Assembly: GCA_050084515.1 (NCBI GenBank)
Contig: CM114272.1
Coordinates: forward strand, 5,580,001 to 5,644,000
Direction of reading: 5' to 3'
Source: Blasia pusilla
Lineage: Eukaryota; Marchantiophyta; Marchantiopsida; Blasiales
DNA length: 64,000 bases
This document shows, one piece after another, positions 35,931-48,998 of the stretch (the first letter of the stretch is position 1; every line of letters begins with the position of its first letter). The position numbers and the translations under genes were made by a program. The notes under the pieces were generated by a model. That model was not told the DNA's origin. It saw nothing but the letters and a program-made list of their open reading frames with translations, and ran no database searches.

Positions 35931-38239
35931 GTGCTCTTCTACCACCTCCTGAAAAATCTCTGGGTGTTAATCTAGGTAGCTAACAATGTTATGAAACGCA
36001 ATCCCCTTAGATTTTTACTTCATCCCACTAACATTCACAAACTGATCTCATCTTCATTTCTTTTGCATTCAGTGGATGTGATCAGATGGGTGTGGCAAGA
36101 AACATTGAAGAACCCAACAAAATACTGACTCTCCAATTGTTCCACCTAGCTCCCAACAAGAATCACTTCCTGTGGCCCCCCAACTGAAAACTCTGACTTC
36201 TCGAGTCCCACAATTCTCCATGAGCTGGACTCCATATCCCCCTCTCCTCCATGTCATCCTCCTCCTCCTCTCCATGATCATGTCAGTCAGAGTGTTAGTA
36301 GTAAAGCAAGGTAGTGCTGGAGGTGATGAAGCAAGCAAAGGACAAGGATCCCATAGATGGATAAAGGTGAGCTCCGAGCTATGGTGACTCTCATCTACCC
36401 TCACGTTTTCAAAAGAGAAATTAAATCGCTTTTGCGTAAGAAATCTTTTCAATATTCACGTCACCAAACTTTGCTTAGCCTCACCATTTTTGCACTGCAA
36501 CAATTCTTCCATTCATCCGAGACCCATGGTTAACCTAATCCGTAGTAAGAAAACGGGAAGAAAAGGAACGGAGCCGGAGAGTTTCCTCCTAGTGTGGGAA
36601 GACTCCGTCGGATGCCTCCGCCAGTTGCCGTGCTTACCAGCGTTTGGGCCTCCTTTGGTCACACAGGCCGCAACCGGAGCTTCCTTTACTCGGTCGAACG
36701 TGGTTCCGACACGTACCCGAGGTTTATGGCGCCAATCGGAACCGTCCGATGGGTTAAGTTTTTTCAAGGGAGGGTTCAGAATTCGGCGGCCTGGATAAAA
36801 GAGGAGATTCGAGGGCCACTAGCGGAAACCCGATAACGCGGATTGGGAGTGACAGATCCTACGGTGATGGTGGCACAAGGCCGGCCATCATACTTCTCTA
36901 CTTCCCTCATATTGGTGAGTTTAGGGTGGTTATGGCCTTTGGTTCTTGACTCTTTTGTTTCTCTATGAGTTTTCATGATGATTTTTGTTTTTTCATCAAT
37001 TTTTGGATTTGGAGTTAGTCAGAAGAGGAGGATGACCTGGCAGTGCCTCCGCGAGACCCGTGCGGCGATGGCAATTTCCATCGCCACCTAGAGAGTGTAC
37101 ACCAACCGCTGGGAGTACGCATGAAGGCGACCTTACCTTACCTTCAGACAGGTGGCTCTATCCAGCGGCCAAACTTCATATGTATAGGAACGGGTGAGCA
37201 ACTTCAAGAGAATTTGATCGGACGAAATCAATGCTAAGCGAGTTTGGTTTCTCACTAGTAGAACTACGTCACAATATTTTCCTAGGATCACAGTATAAAT
37301 TGAGATACATGGACGCATGCATTCTCACTAGTAGAGGGGAAAGCCAGCTAATGGAAGTTAGGCACTTCTTTACATTTTGAAAAACATATGCTAAAATAAT
37401 TAGAGGGAGAATCTCAAACTTGTGTAATAGTGTGCAGATGTTATGGTTGGAGCATCACAATTGGATGGGAATTATACAATCCTCAAACGGATCTCAAAAG
37501 ATATAGGAATTGCAAAGGTAGTAAATTCTATAAGTTCAACGAGATTTTAAGGAAAGGGAAAAAAGCTTATATAAAATCCATGCATTGTATATTTGGAACT
37601 TAAAATTTGATACATCATTTAAAACTGAGTCTTGGAACTATCATGTAACTCAAATGGGGAAAATATTTGATCGAGGACTTAAATGAAAAGGTAGCAAGAC
37701 TCCTACTCTTGCTTAGATGGTAAGAGCATCGATAACTAGAGTTTATTTCAATAAGGGCTTGACTTTGGAAGGTCCATAATATAACTAGACTTAAGTAAAA
37801 CATTGCTTTTCCCAAACACACCCAAAAACCAAATCTCTTTAAGCATGGTTTCTTCATAAAATATTTAGTATTCTTTACATTTCAAAATTGCTATACTATT
37901 TAATTCTGGTAGCAATATAACCCACTAGGGCAACAACTTGGATGGTAGAGCCTAGAGTTGCATAGAAGGAAGGAGGTGCTCTTGAAGCACATAAAAGGCG
38001 GATCTGAATCACCCACAAAGACTCCAAATTAGCTTGTTCCTACCCTCATTGTTCTATTCTACATAATCCTAGTCTATTTTCTACTATTCTAAGAATGGAG
38101 AGGGTAAGTACTTTCAAAGGAAGGTGTTCTTCCTTTGAAACAAATACCTGTCACTTGAAATGAATGTTAATTTGGTTTTTGGGAGAAGGTGGAGTGAACG
38201 GAGGAAGAACATCTCCATCTCGGCGTTCCCCATACGATT
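35931..38239. other. no recognisable gene
   Basis: A GC-richer part (36.5-37.2 kb) has several overlapping open frames of 60-127 codons on both strands, none with a domain I know. The rest is AT-rich. At 38.24-38.38 kb a segment with ACGGAATGC and GGGTGCCGGAAGAGATAC is locally duplicated. Confidence 0.4.
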
Positions 38240-38539
38240 AGGTGTCTTATTTTACGGAATGCCGGATGCCGGCAGGGTGCCGGAAGAGATACGGCGCACC
38301 TCTTACGGCTGGACCCCATACGGTTAGGGGTCTTGTTTTACGGAATGCAGGGTGCCGGAAGAGATACCTTACGGCTGGACGTCCAGTCCCTCTTCCCCGT
38401 GTATTACACTGAATTAGTTAACTGGATCCGGATTTCCCGAACTGAATATGAGTGTCCCAAAAGGCTCGTGTTTAGTATCTGTAGGCGGATTGCTTGTGTT
38501 TAGTCTCTCTCAGCGGTTGGTTGGTTGCTGTATGTCTCT

Positions 38540-38640
38540 TTTGCTTGGCGTATCCTCTTCCCTCGTGTTTTCTTGCGAGGAAAACACGAGGTTGTTTTCC
38601 CTCGCAAGAAAACACGAGGGAAGAGGATACGCCAAGCAAA
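38540..38640. repeat. perfect hairpin, 41-bp arms, 19-nt spacer
   Basis: 38540-38580 (starting TTTGCTTGGCGTATCC) is the exact reverse complement of 38600-38640. The spacer repeats AACACGAGGTTGTTTTC, which recurs just right of the hairpin. Absence of any mismatch suggests a recent origin. Confidence 0.97.
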
Positions 38641-38881
38641 CACGAGGTTGTTTTCTATACTGTTGAATTCGGTTCTTTAGTTTCTTTTCTTTTGTTCTTG
38701 GAGGGTTGTGCTGTGAAATCTTACGCGTCAATTTTGGTAGCGTGGCTAAAAAGGGGAGGAAATATGGACGCACGCCCGCTCAAGGGAATAGCACCGGACA
38801 CTTTGGAGGGTTTGGGGTGATTGGTTCTCCATTACTGGAAAGTTCCGTCTTGCTTTCCATAGCATCCAAGGATGGCAAGAA

Positions 38882-39425
38882 CATCCTGTGAGACGATGGG
38901 ACTCCCGCTGGAGATTCTTTATCAATTCCTCCATTCTTATTTTGCCGCTCTCTACTACCATCCTAATCCCGACTGGAAACCATAGTTTCAGATCAACGTG
39001 GTTCCGGGTTCGAACCCATCGCTCCAAAAACTCAAAATGTTCTTCCGCTTCGATGCATAACAAAATGGCGGATTTATATCATCGCGAAGCCGTAATCAAA
39101 TCGCGGAGAGCTGGTAGCGCGACTTTGAGGATTGCTTCTCCATTATCAGTTCTGGTTTTGCAGAAAGTGACTACTAAGTGTTTATAGCATGAGGCGGGTG
39201 ACTACGTAGTTTTCAGTTCTTGGGGTGATTAAGGGGGGCCGTTCCGTAATGACGGGGCCACCACCTGATTTTGAGTTCCTGGGGTGATATACTAGACCCA
39301 CAATTTTTATCTGAAACCAGGCTTATTGCTCGGGATTAGGATGGTAGTAGAAAGCTGGAGAATCAGAATGGATGAATTGATAAAGAATGCTAGCATAAAA
39401 GGAGCCGCAGGAGTCCCATAGGATG
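38882..39425. repeat. large inverted repeat with coding-like arms
   Basis: Left arm 38882-38972 and right arm 39330-39425 are diverged reverse complements sharing CTACTACCATCCTAATCCC, ATTCTTTATCAATTC and CATCCT termini. Both arms, read right-to-left (left arm) and left-to-right (right arm), encode GIRMVVES..IRM(E/D)ELIKN, so the duplicated piece may once have been coding. I do not recognise the family. Confidence 0.8.
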
Positions 39426-40779
39426 TCTTACGTGTGAAGTATGAAAGGAGCGAGGCTCTCATATGGTCCGTGTTTAGGATCAAGAGGTTGGAACAGGATT
39501 TCTGCTATGAATGAAGGAATTCCTCACAAGACTATCTACATGAGGAGCTCCTTTTCATACGGATAACAAATAAGGCGCTTCAACGATCACGTCCAGTGAA
39601 GAAACTTTGAGGTGGACTTCTTGTAGAAACAAGGAGAAATTCAAACAAGAGATATGGAACCGGAAGTTGAGAAAAATCCGATTCATTCGCGCATTTCTAA
39701 CATTTCTTGGACACACGCGAAAGCATCCCCATTAAGTAACCATCTTCTGAAGTTATGACTTCCCGTTTCGTATATCGAGTCACATCCTCATTTTAGACGA
39801 GTCGTCCACCCTAATCGCACTCTGCACACAGCTGGGAGAGGTAGCTGCAATTTGAAGTTTAATTCTTTCCATTCCATCATCTGTTAGTGGTTTTATTTTT
39901 CCTGGAAGGTGTAGATCACTACCAGTATTATCAAAAATCCAAACTTCACTACCAATATTATCTGGATCCAAATTCAGCATGATTTTGTCCCTCCACAACA
40001 ATTGTAGTAAAAAAACAGAGAATTACGAATAAAAACTCTGTCCCTCCTGTTAGCAAGTATACAACAGATTATTTCCATCTTGTTTCCCCATTCTTTCCTG
40101 CACTGCTTCATAACTTTGATGTCACAAACATTAATACCCGGGCATGGTGTAATTTCATGTCTTTGCAAGTCGGAGGAGGAGTGAAATAGTTGAAGTCATT
40201 TTCCCAAGCAAGAGATAATATTTATATGGCATTATGAGATAGTTCATCCGTTCATTTCACCGTGCCGATATCACTTGCTGTTTTTTTATTGCAATAGAGA
40301 AGGAAGAAAGAGAGGGTTTCGAACACTTTCTCCCCCAATGCATATTTTTCCCGGAATTGTGGAAAAGGAATGGAACTCAACGGATAATAATACGACGACC
40401 GGTATTATAACGCACACGTCCGTTCCGACGGACGGAGTCCAGTCACTGGGGAACCAGACCCCACAGATCGCCCCCGACGTGAGAATCGGACGGTGAGCAC
40501 TGTGGGCACGTGCTATCCACCGAATCCATCTACCGATCTACATCCATCCAGGCTCTTCCATCATCGTCTGACAGCTCACTCTGTAGGGCTCACAGAGACT
40601 CCGTCGGTCGAGTCTATGGTTGCCTCCCTACTGCGTGGTGCGAGACGCACGCAGTCTGGGTTCGAAAGCGGGCGACTGCGTCGCTATGGCTCGCTCCGAC
40701 TGCGTCATAACGAGACGTACGAGCCTTGGCACGCAAGCACCGGACAGCACCGGACAGACACAGAGAGAGATCGACTGAT
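39426..40779. other. no recognisable gene
   Basis: Mixed composition; 40.38-40.78 kb is GC-rich. The 147-codon plus-strand frame 40493-40936 overlaps the PLAT pseudogene on the other strand and has no known domain. Confidence 0.4.
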
Positions 40780-42737
40780 TTGGGGATTTGGGGGTTTGAG
40801 AGACCTCCACAGGATCGCAGAAACATCCGTGATGAGCACCAGTTGCGTGCGGTCCGATGTGAGCTCTAGCGAGCGTAGATGGGAGTTTGGACGCATTCTC
40901 CCAGGCCGGTGGAAACATCCCAGTTATGACGTTTAATCTGAAGCTGTCGTGGTTGGGGCTCATCAGGGAGCCCTCCCCATTGCGTTCGTCGGGTGGCTTT
41001 TGGCTGATTCTGTCACATGATGCTGATGTGGGCTGCCGAACCTGCTTTCGGCGAAAACTCTGTCTTCACGAAGATGGTGCTGGAAAAGTAACTAACAGTC
41101 CTGATGCATCAACCATCACCCACTTCAGTACACAATGAAATACACTCCTTTCACGAAGATGGTTCACAACGCAGAGGTCTTGAATACATCCATATTCTAT
41201 TCAGAAACTCAGTCTCCGCTCGTGGGATTAATCAGTTGCGCTAGATTCAGGAAAAAGGTGAAAACGCAATACAGCACTGACAACATCCAGCATCAATTCG
41301 CTGTCTCATATGACAGTCGTAGCTTAGGCAGTTCGAAAGTCGGACCATGCTGCTTTGGGTCACACGATCCAGATCTTTGCAACAGGAAATCAAGAGACAA
41401 CACAAGATTTGACTCTTTTCTATTCACAGTTTAACATGATATTTCGAAGCATTTTGATTCTCAGTCAGTTTAGCATAAGATTCAGAAATCAAAATCTGAA
41501 GTCTACTTTAGCCAATTATACGTGGCTTGTTGCACGAGGAAGGAGAAGTGGATAAATATGGATCCATAAGGAAGATGGACATAGAGGGTATGTCGGGGTA
41601 GTAACGACTGTGGCTATTATAGGATTTTGGCAATCAAATGTAGCCCTGGATCAAGATCTTGGATTTCCCGCAAGCATTGAATTCCATTTTATTTGATCAA
41701 TAAATCAGTGATAATCACATAATTTATGAACCGTACCACATATACGACTGTGGATGAAACCATCGCCCATCAGATGAGCGTGAGGAAGATCAGGTCTTGA
41801 GATCTGATCGATTTTTTCCTCTAGTTCAATGGATAATTGATTAAAACTCTACAAATTCATCTAGACAAGTTTGTCAATCCCCATGAACTTAATAAACTAC
41901 CCTCACTATACTGCAGTTAAGGGTAGACTAAGTTTTTCTATGGATGACGGATGAAACCAATACGTGTGAACTCTGACCTAAGAATCATGATCACAAGATG
42001 GGAGACCTCAGACGACTTGAATGTGACTTTAATTTAAAGCAGTTTATTCTAGTCATTTCTCGAGAGATCAGCGGTAGAGAACAGAGCAGTTGACTAACAG
42101 ATATTTCGATATATATGGCATACAATTGGAAAATCTTTCGATGCCTTCATACGTAAAGAGCTGGAGTTAGTTTGAATCGATCACACCAAGAGCAAATACT
42201 GTCCTTTCTGATCGATCGATTGGGGAGAAAGTATTCTCCACAGGCGATTCTAAGCGAGCTTCTGACCCAAAAACGAATCAAATAATACGAACAAAAGAAG
42301 GTCCATCGACATGTGCACACATCCACATGCGTATATCCACATCCTAACTCGATCGTATATCAGAGACCTAGTAAACACACTCTCGAACTGCAGTCCAATC
42401 GATCAATTTAACTCTACCGGCACATCCAACAGAAGAATTCGCGGCCGTACGTCGAAGAGAATCTCCGATTAAGAAGATCTTGAAAATGTGCAAAGACTTA
42501 AACACGTCCAGGACTGCATCCAGTCCGAGTAGAGAAAGCAAACGCGAAGAAATGCACAGAAAAGCACAGTAGACCACGCATTGAGACACCTTCAGAGTTA
42601 TATGGAAATTCACTTACCGCGGCAAGGACGGTGGTGGAGATCAGAGAGCCAAGGGCGAGTGAAAGAACTCCTTAAGCCAGAAGCGTTCCTGGTGGTGGTG
42701 ATGGCGGCAACGCCATCATCCGCAGCAGCAGCATCAT
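40780..42737 (-). pseudogene. PLAT-domain protein pseudogene
   Basis: Decayed paralog of the intact PLAT gene 6-10 kb to the right, on the same strand. Exon 1 (42737-42618) still encodes a signal-peptide-like sequence ending SLALGSLISTTVLAA at a perfect donor GCG|GTAAGT, but an in-frame TAA interrupts it after GTLLA. Exon 2 starts near 41079 after TTTTCCAG. It reads TIFVKTEFSPKAG, then meets a stop after SIM and changes frame. From 40963 downward it resumes as MSPNHDSF and ends HHGCFCDPVEV, matching MGPNHNFF and HHGWYCDYLEV of the intact copy. The C-terminal QWLATD region was not found. With two stops and frame loss it should not make a PLAT protein. The exon-intron layout is retained, so it arose by DNA duplication, not retroposition. 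Confidence 0.8.
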
Positions 42738-43535
42738 GGCTTCCTCGCAATCGAAGCAAGTCTGTCGTGAAAAGCTCCAGGTCTTCAATCTGTGCTTTTC
42801 CTATGCTTTGCTTCTCTTCTGTTCTGTCCTCTGCTCCTCATTCTCGTCTGTTCTGCGCTTCCTCACGCGTGTCCTCCACTTCTTATACAGCTCTCTCTCC
42901 ACACCACACTCGACATCAGACTGCGTGGACCCGACCACAGTCGCTCACGACCGCAGTGGATCCCACACTACAGTACACGATTGATCCAGTCGTAGATTTC
43001 CCATCCGTGTAGTAGTGTTACTAGAGTACACGCCTCCTGCACTGGGAACTGCCGTTGGGTACTGCAGTCCATGTAGCATTGCAAAAAGAGTTCCTGTACA
43101 GACTGCAGTCGATGCTGACTGGAAGGGGGAGCTGTGTCTCTTGGAGGCCTTTGCTGGCACAGCTCGAGTAGAACCGGACTACAGGGAGCGCACGATCCAA
43201 CTACGTACTGCAGTCGATGTTCTCTACCTAGACCAGGAATGTCTCTACCTTTCAGCTGTAGGTACAGTGAAGATCCAGCTTCGTACATGTAGGAACCTGA
43301 CTAATTTGGAGAGCTGTATATTTGGAGAAGTTATATGGAGAGATTATATGTAGTAAAGCTTTGAATACTTTTAAATAATATACTCGACGGGTCAGAATAA
43401 TTTCTAGAGTAATCGACTGAGAGTAATTCATTTATTTAGTAAAATTCAGTGTAGAGAAAAAAGAAAGTTAGACTATATATGAAAATAGATACTACTGGAA
43501 CTAATTCAGATACATGGGGTGTACTTGCTGAGCTG
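42738..43535. other. no recognisable gene; ACTGCAGTCGATG-type short repeats
   Basis: Upstream side of the PLAT pseudogene. ACTGCAGTC(G/C)ATG words recur at about 43063, 43101 and 43207, giving weak repeat structure. Open frames overlap on both strands with no domain recognised. Confidence 0.4.
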
Positions 43536-43808
43536 TTAGGTGAATGACTCGTGGACAATTCTGAAACGACGTCCTCGGTTGCACGAAGCCACATCATCCG
43601 GCATATCATTGGAAGGACCGGCCTTAAGCGCGAAACATGTCCACGACCCCCCGGGGCTCCGCCCCCTCGGCCAACGGGAGCTGTGGTAGGTTCCAGCGTG
43701 GCGTGACTCGGGACAGGATGGCCGCGAGGTACAAGATCCGTCAGCGGCGAGGATATCGTGACGGTTCGGCGTGACTACTCGTCCGAACTTCGCCCGACAG
43801 ATGCTCAT
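43536..43808. other. GC-rich patch of unknown origin
   Basis: Markedly GC-rich and sharply bounded in AT-rich surroundings, with a C/G run around 43650-43665. One 90-codon frame is open on the minus strand. I recognise neither a protein domain nor an rRNA or organelle gene in it. Confidence 0.35.
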
Positions 43809-45119
43809 GGTGTTTAAGAAAAATCATTTAAAACGTCTTTTAATGGAATGAATAATGGTGGCAGGCACAGTATATAGCAGTTGATTTTCAGTAGTGGAAT
43901 TTTAACCAGGAAAAAAATTTATTTTAATCGAATTGAGGCTAAGACTACCAAATGTAGGTCTCCCCGAACTCAGCCGTCATAATTAAATGTGCGGCTGTTT
44001 AATGCTTTTGTGAGAGGTTTCCCAAGGTGACTTGGTTCCCTGTAGGTGCAAAGAAGCTTATCCCCTGATATTTGCAGACGGTTTAGCATGAATGTCTTAT
44101 CCATGTACACATTTTCATCATCAATTTTTGAACTCATGTGTGACCTTTGTACTTAGATGGTCAAAGGACATACCCACTGATCCTAGTTAGTTTTGGCGAT
44201 CCTGGTATGAAACCAATGTCACTCTAAGGACCGATGTTCTTAGCCACTAGAGTCGTCATTATCTGCTCGGCGATATTATTTAATCCCAATCCACTCTACT
44301 TTGCTCTTAAGCTCAAAACCCTGAACTATACCTATCCTTCTTTTGTCTTGTTAGGCCCTTTTATGTCCAGCTGTTATGCTTTCACTAATCCTGGTGATTT
44401 TGCACTCTATTCCTTGTAGCCTCAACTGATCTAGACTTAAACGGGAGTGTGGCTTACCACCCCCAATAGAACCCTGGTTAAATAAACTAGCCTCATCTGG
44501 ATTTAAACTAGCGTTGACCACCCCCCTAAATTCTCCCATAAGCAGATGACCACCGCAATGAGCTGGTCTAGGCCTCTAGCCTTTCAGTGAAAAGGTTTCA
44601 TGGCTATAAGGTACTTTTTCAAATAATTCCAAATTCTAAAGCCAACAATGAGAATACTCCCAACCCTTCTACAATAACAATGCTCTCATTAACTTTTCCT
44701 TTCCAAACCTCTTTTCTCTTAATTTCAATAAGAGTTTCCCAAATTGAAGCATTGGAGAAATCGTCTAATTAACCCCACCATATTTCTTTTCATGTATATA
44801 TATAGATATTTTCTCAGTAGCATCTTTATCATATACTTACTCACATGTCAATAGAAGTTTGTCTTCTTGCCAGTCAAAACAAAATTTTTAGTTCTCTTAG
44901 AGATGTGCATGTTCCGGGACCTGAGGAATCCGCAATTTCTTAGAACTCTTTGAAGACGTGCCATCTCCGGATGAATGTGTGTGTGATAGGAGGCATATTT
45001 GTGTGGGGAGGCGATTGCTGGGCTCAAGGGCAACATATGCACTGCTCGATATGTGCGTACAGGAGCACATGAGTGCGTTTTTTTTTTGTTTTTCTTAGTT
45101 GCTTACTGGATGGGTACAG

Positions 45120-45290
45120 TCCAGAATGTGAGAGGGCATAACATTTCTTCATATTCTCCTCTGTATGTGAAGGAACAACGTTTTCTCATGTGAACCTCGT
45201 TATGTGCTAGACAACATTTCTTCATGTTTTCCTCTATATGTGAAGGAGAGCATTTCTTCATGTGAAGGAGAACATCTTCTTCGAGGGAAG
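45120..45290. repeat. short degenerate tandem repeat
   Basis: Copies of AACATTTCTTCATGTTTTCC with CTCTATATGTGAAGGAGA recur about every 30-70 bp. Confidence 0.65.
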
Positions 45291-46531
45291 GAGAAGATGA
45301 GGAAATGTGATCATTACGTTTGATAGGGATGTCAGAAGTGGGAGCTGTTTTATGGAAGAGGCTTTGGTGGTGGGTAATTGCGTAGGTATATATGAAGTGT
45401 TTCAACTTGCTAAACGGTATTATCAGAGCTGAGTTTAGATTTGGGGGCTTTAGTAGGGTTGTTAGAAAGGAAGCTTCCCTTTTAGACATCATGCCTATAG
45501 ATTTGGCCAGAAGTAAAATTTTAATCCTAGTTTTGGGCCTCTAAACTGCATCCCATTGGTTTCTGGTTGTATGCCATTCTCAGTTGAGGTAGGAACCCCT
45601 CGCCCTATCTTATTAAAGATTAACTTTCTGGTAATAAACCCTAGCTAATCCTTAGATTCTCTAATGATAGGCGGATCCTCAATACTCAGTGCCTCATTAG
45701 CGAATTTCGCCTCACAGACCTTCGTGATCCTCGTTGGTTAGATTCTATTAAGGGATCGTCTATTAAGGGTTTCTGATTAGTGATTATAGCTCAAGAGGCC
45801 TTCACGATCCTCATTAGCTGCTTTCTCGTGTTAACCATTTTGACCTCTGACTAATTAACTGGGAAACTGCTGTAGAATATGGTAACCACACTGTCATATT
45901 GTGATTGGCACCAAAGATCCACGGACAGATCCGTCTGGAAAGCCCGTAGCAGTCCCGAGATCGACGGGTCTCGAACACAAACCTGCTGCATGAACTATGG
46001 TCCCATGCAGATCTCACGGACGAGATCCGCACGTCGCGGCGTGGCTAGGCCGCCTGTGCAATGGTAGATCGATCTAGTTATCGCCCACCGCACGATCAGA
46101 TCTAATCCCAGTCTCACACGACGCAGGATGGACGGACGGATAGATCCATCCCATGTGCCGCACTCCTTGCAAAGTCAGACTCCAAAGAGTTCCAGAGCCG
46201 AGGCGGCTAAACCAGAATTAGTACTGGTCCCAAACCAGAAAATCAAGAGCCTCACCTTGAACTCGCTTTGCATGCTAAATACAACCGACCCCAATGTTAT
46301 AAACGAGCTAGCACCTACACTGATCTGAGACAAACTATTCGTGAACTTAAATCATATGAAAAGTCACAACCCGCTAGCAAAACTAGCTCTCGCACCTTAC
46401 TTACTATACTAAATAAAGATTAGAATAGAATAGAAGCTAGCGCCACCAGAGGAGCTAGCACGTAGCCTCGTCCTCCAAAGGTCTAATGAGTAAGTGTACT
46501 CAGCATTAGTATAAGGCATATACAGCGATAC

Positions 46532-46564
46532 AAGGTAACCCCACTAAATAAGTGGGGTTACCTT
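46532..46564. repeat. hairpin, 14-bp perfect arms, 5-nt loop
   Basis: AAGGTAACCCCACT at 46532-46545 pairs exactly with AGTGGGGTTACCTT at 46551-46564. Isolated; function unknown. Confidence 0.9.
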
Positions 46565-47389
46565 TTATCCACCCAAAGTACGTCCCACTCCCCCTAATTG
46601 AGAAAGACTGGGCAAAACAAGATTTAATCTCGTTATTGTAGGAATCCTTCCACCCCAAAGTACGTTCCCCCACCGGAATTGATCGTCGGTGACCACCCTG
46701 AAAAGGCCGGTGGCTGAAGAGGAGCGTGCCATCTGGAGCAGGCCGCAAGAAATTTAGAACGTGCCACGCGGATCTTTGGAGCCGAATTTGGAGGGGTTTC
46801 ACTCCACTTGGGGAAAAAGGGGTGGACGTGTCCGTCGGCTTAAGATAGCTGGACTTGAGAGAAGATGGTAGTGAAAGATGCACTAAATACATGGTTTCCT
46901 TTTTAAAGCAACCAAGGTCCATGTAAATCCTGTTTAAAAAAGTTCCACCGACCTCTTTAAGCCCTACTGTACACCACTATAGAAATCTCTCTAGATGCTC
47001 CAATCAGAGTTTACCAAGTATGAACTGCGTGCTATCAAACAGACCCTCGAGAAAGTCACCCCTCTCCTTCTATTATAAATAGATTTCTGACAACAAGGTA
47101 TGTCATGCTTTTCATGTGTATAAAATTTCAATAGTCAAAATAATGATAGAATCTATAAATGCTAGGGATGAAGGGAACTGGAAACTAATTATATGTCCCC
47201 ACCTGTGGGAGTTACCAAAGAACCTAACTTATACCTGCGGTTAGAGCATGGATAGTCTCCTTACTCTCGGGATGCATACTTTCTCAACACCTTCATAGGT
47301 ATGTAGTGGTGCATCGTCCCTCGCTTTATATGCGGGTGTTGTAACTCCTTCCACGAAACTCATGTGATGACTTGAAGGGTTGCAGTTCT

Positions 47390-47960
47390 TGGCATTGAAG
47401 CGGTTTCTCTGGTGCTTCTTTTCAGATCCAGGATTGCAGTTTCTGGAACCAATTCAGTCGCATTCATACATTTTGCCGGATCTAGGCTTGCATTTTATGT
47501 CACTGATTGGGTTACATTGATACCTTTCTGATGCTTGTAGACTTCCAGTCCTTGTCAGTGATTCAGTTTGATGAATGCTTTTCAGTTTCCCATTTCTCGC
47601 CACTCTTTCGGTTACGTTGATGTAGTAAAATCTGGGCTTCTTGTTCTTATAACGCATAATTCTATTGTTTCCAGCCACACTTCGAATTCTTCTCACCTGT
47701 TCAGTCGATATATTCCTGCCTATAAGACTCCAAGTTCTTTCAACGATGCCTCATTTGGTTCCCTTGAGATATGTATACCTTCTGTCCTGAATCTCCTCGT
47801 CGCTGATTTGGTTCCATTTCTGTCTACAAGGATAAAATTTCCTTTCGCTCAGTAGGTTACATCGATCCATGGCAGACTTCCAGTTCCTTTAGCTGATTCA
47901 GCCAGACTAGTAGGAATTCTTACCAGTGAGTTCGTTTATATCATACCCGCGAGAAGTCCA
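47390..47960. repeat. degenerate repeat, unit about 60-65 bp
   Basis: Loosely repeated words such as GACTTCCAGT(C/T)CTT, TCAGT(C/T)GAT and GGTTACAT(T/C)GAT recur along the stretch. Divergence is high and the boundaries are approximate. Confidence 0.5.
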
Positions 47961-48998
47961 GGTGTGACTCCGACTTCAGTTTCTTCGAGATCTGCAAGAC
48001 TCGTAAGAGTTCTTGGAATGGATTGCTTCAAGAGTTTGACTTATCCTCAATCATTACGTTCAATGGATTTTCTGCACTTCTTAATTGTTTCAGGGATACA
48101 GTACTTCCACTGGCAATTTTCTAATGTTTTTTACTTAAATCCGATGCACCAGACCTACAACTACAATACATTACTTATTCCATCATTTCTATATTGCAGG
48201 AGAGATAAATACTCACTGGATCAGTCAGAGTCGCAACACGTTCAAAATGGTGAATATCAAAACGGTGAAGAAAAGCTAGAGCAACTGAGAGCAACTCGAA
48301 TGGTGATGAGTCCAGTTTTCCACATGCTGAACCCATCAAAACGAAGCAGGTCTTCAAGAGAGATCCATGATGCCATAGAAAATAACGATTTTTCACACCT
48401 GCATTTCACTCTACGTTAGAACATGCTTGAGACTACGTAGCTAGTAGATAGCTCGAACGATAGTTTGTGAGCACGCATTTTCAGTACACAAGAAACCCAA
48501 AGGAGAAGGGACGGTTCATCTGGCCACGGCTCAGAAAATGTGTATTAAGTGAGATTTATTAATTCTTAGAGGTCCTCAGGACCAGAAATTGATGCATCCG
48601 TGCTCACAAGAGCGATCTCCTATAAGAGCTCAAATCATTCTCTTGGAAATACTTGCGTCTACACTCATTGATGGGTTTTTTTTTACGTCATAAATCTGCA
48701 AGGTTAGTTTCACATCTGGGAAATATGACAGCCTGAAAAACGAAATCATAATTTAGGAGTTCGCGAGCCCTCCTGAACTCAGTGTCTCAAATTAGAAAGG
48801 TGACGATCCATAGATCGAGCTGCTATGGCAGCACCCATCTCTGCATGACTTGATTGATAGAGCGATATCCAGCTAGCTGCACCCATCACTGACTCCACTG
48901 AGCTGCAGCAACATTATTCGCCCAAGTCTGAAAGGTATTACAGAGAGCTTCATCCTAGTTCTTGTGAGCTGAGCAAGTGCAGCCCACGGCGCTGGATT

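Larger units (their letters stand above)
43809..48998. other. no recognisable gene; several short repeats
   Basis: Five kilobases without a gene I can support. The open frames at 47964-48419 (151 codons) and 46506-46922 (minus, 138 codons) show no domain or intron pattern. The short repeats are listed separately. Confidence 0.4.

Noticed and set aside
40493-40936. 147-codon plus-strand open frame
   Set aside because: Its right part is antisense to the PLAT pseudogene and no domain was recognised.
47964-48419. 151-codon open frame
   Set aside because: No domain, signal peptide or intron pattern could be seen; it begins within a degenerate repeat.
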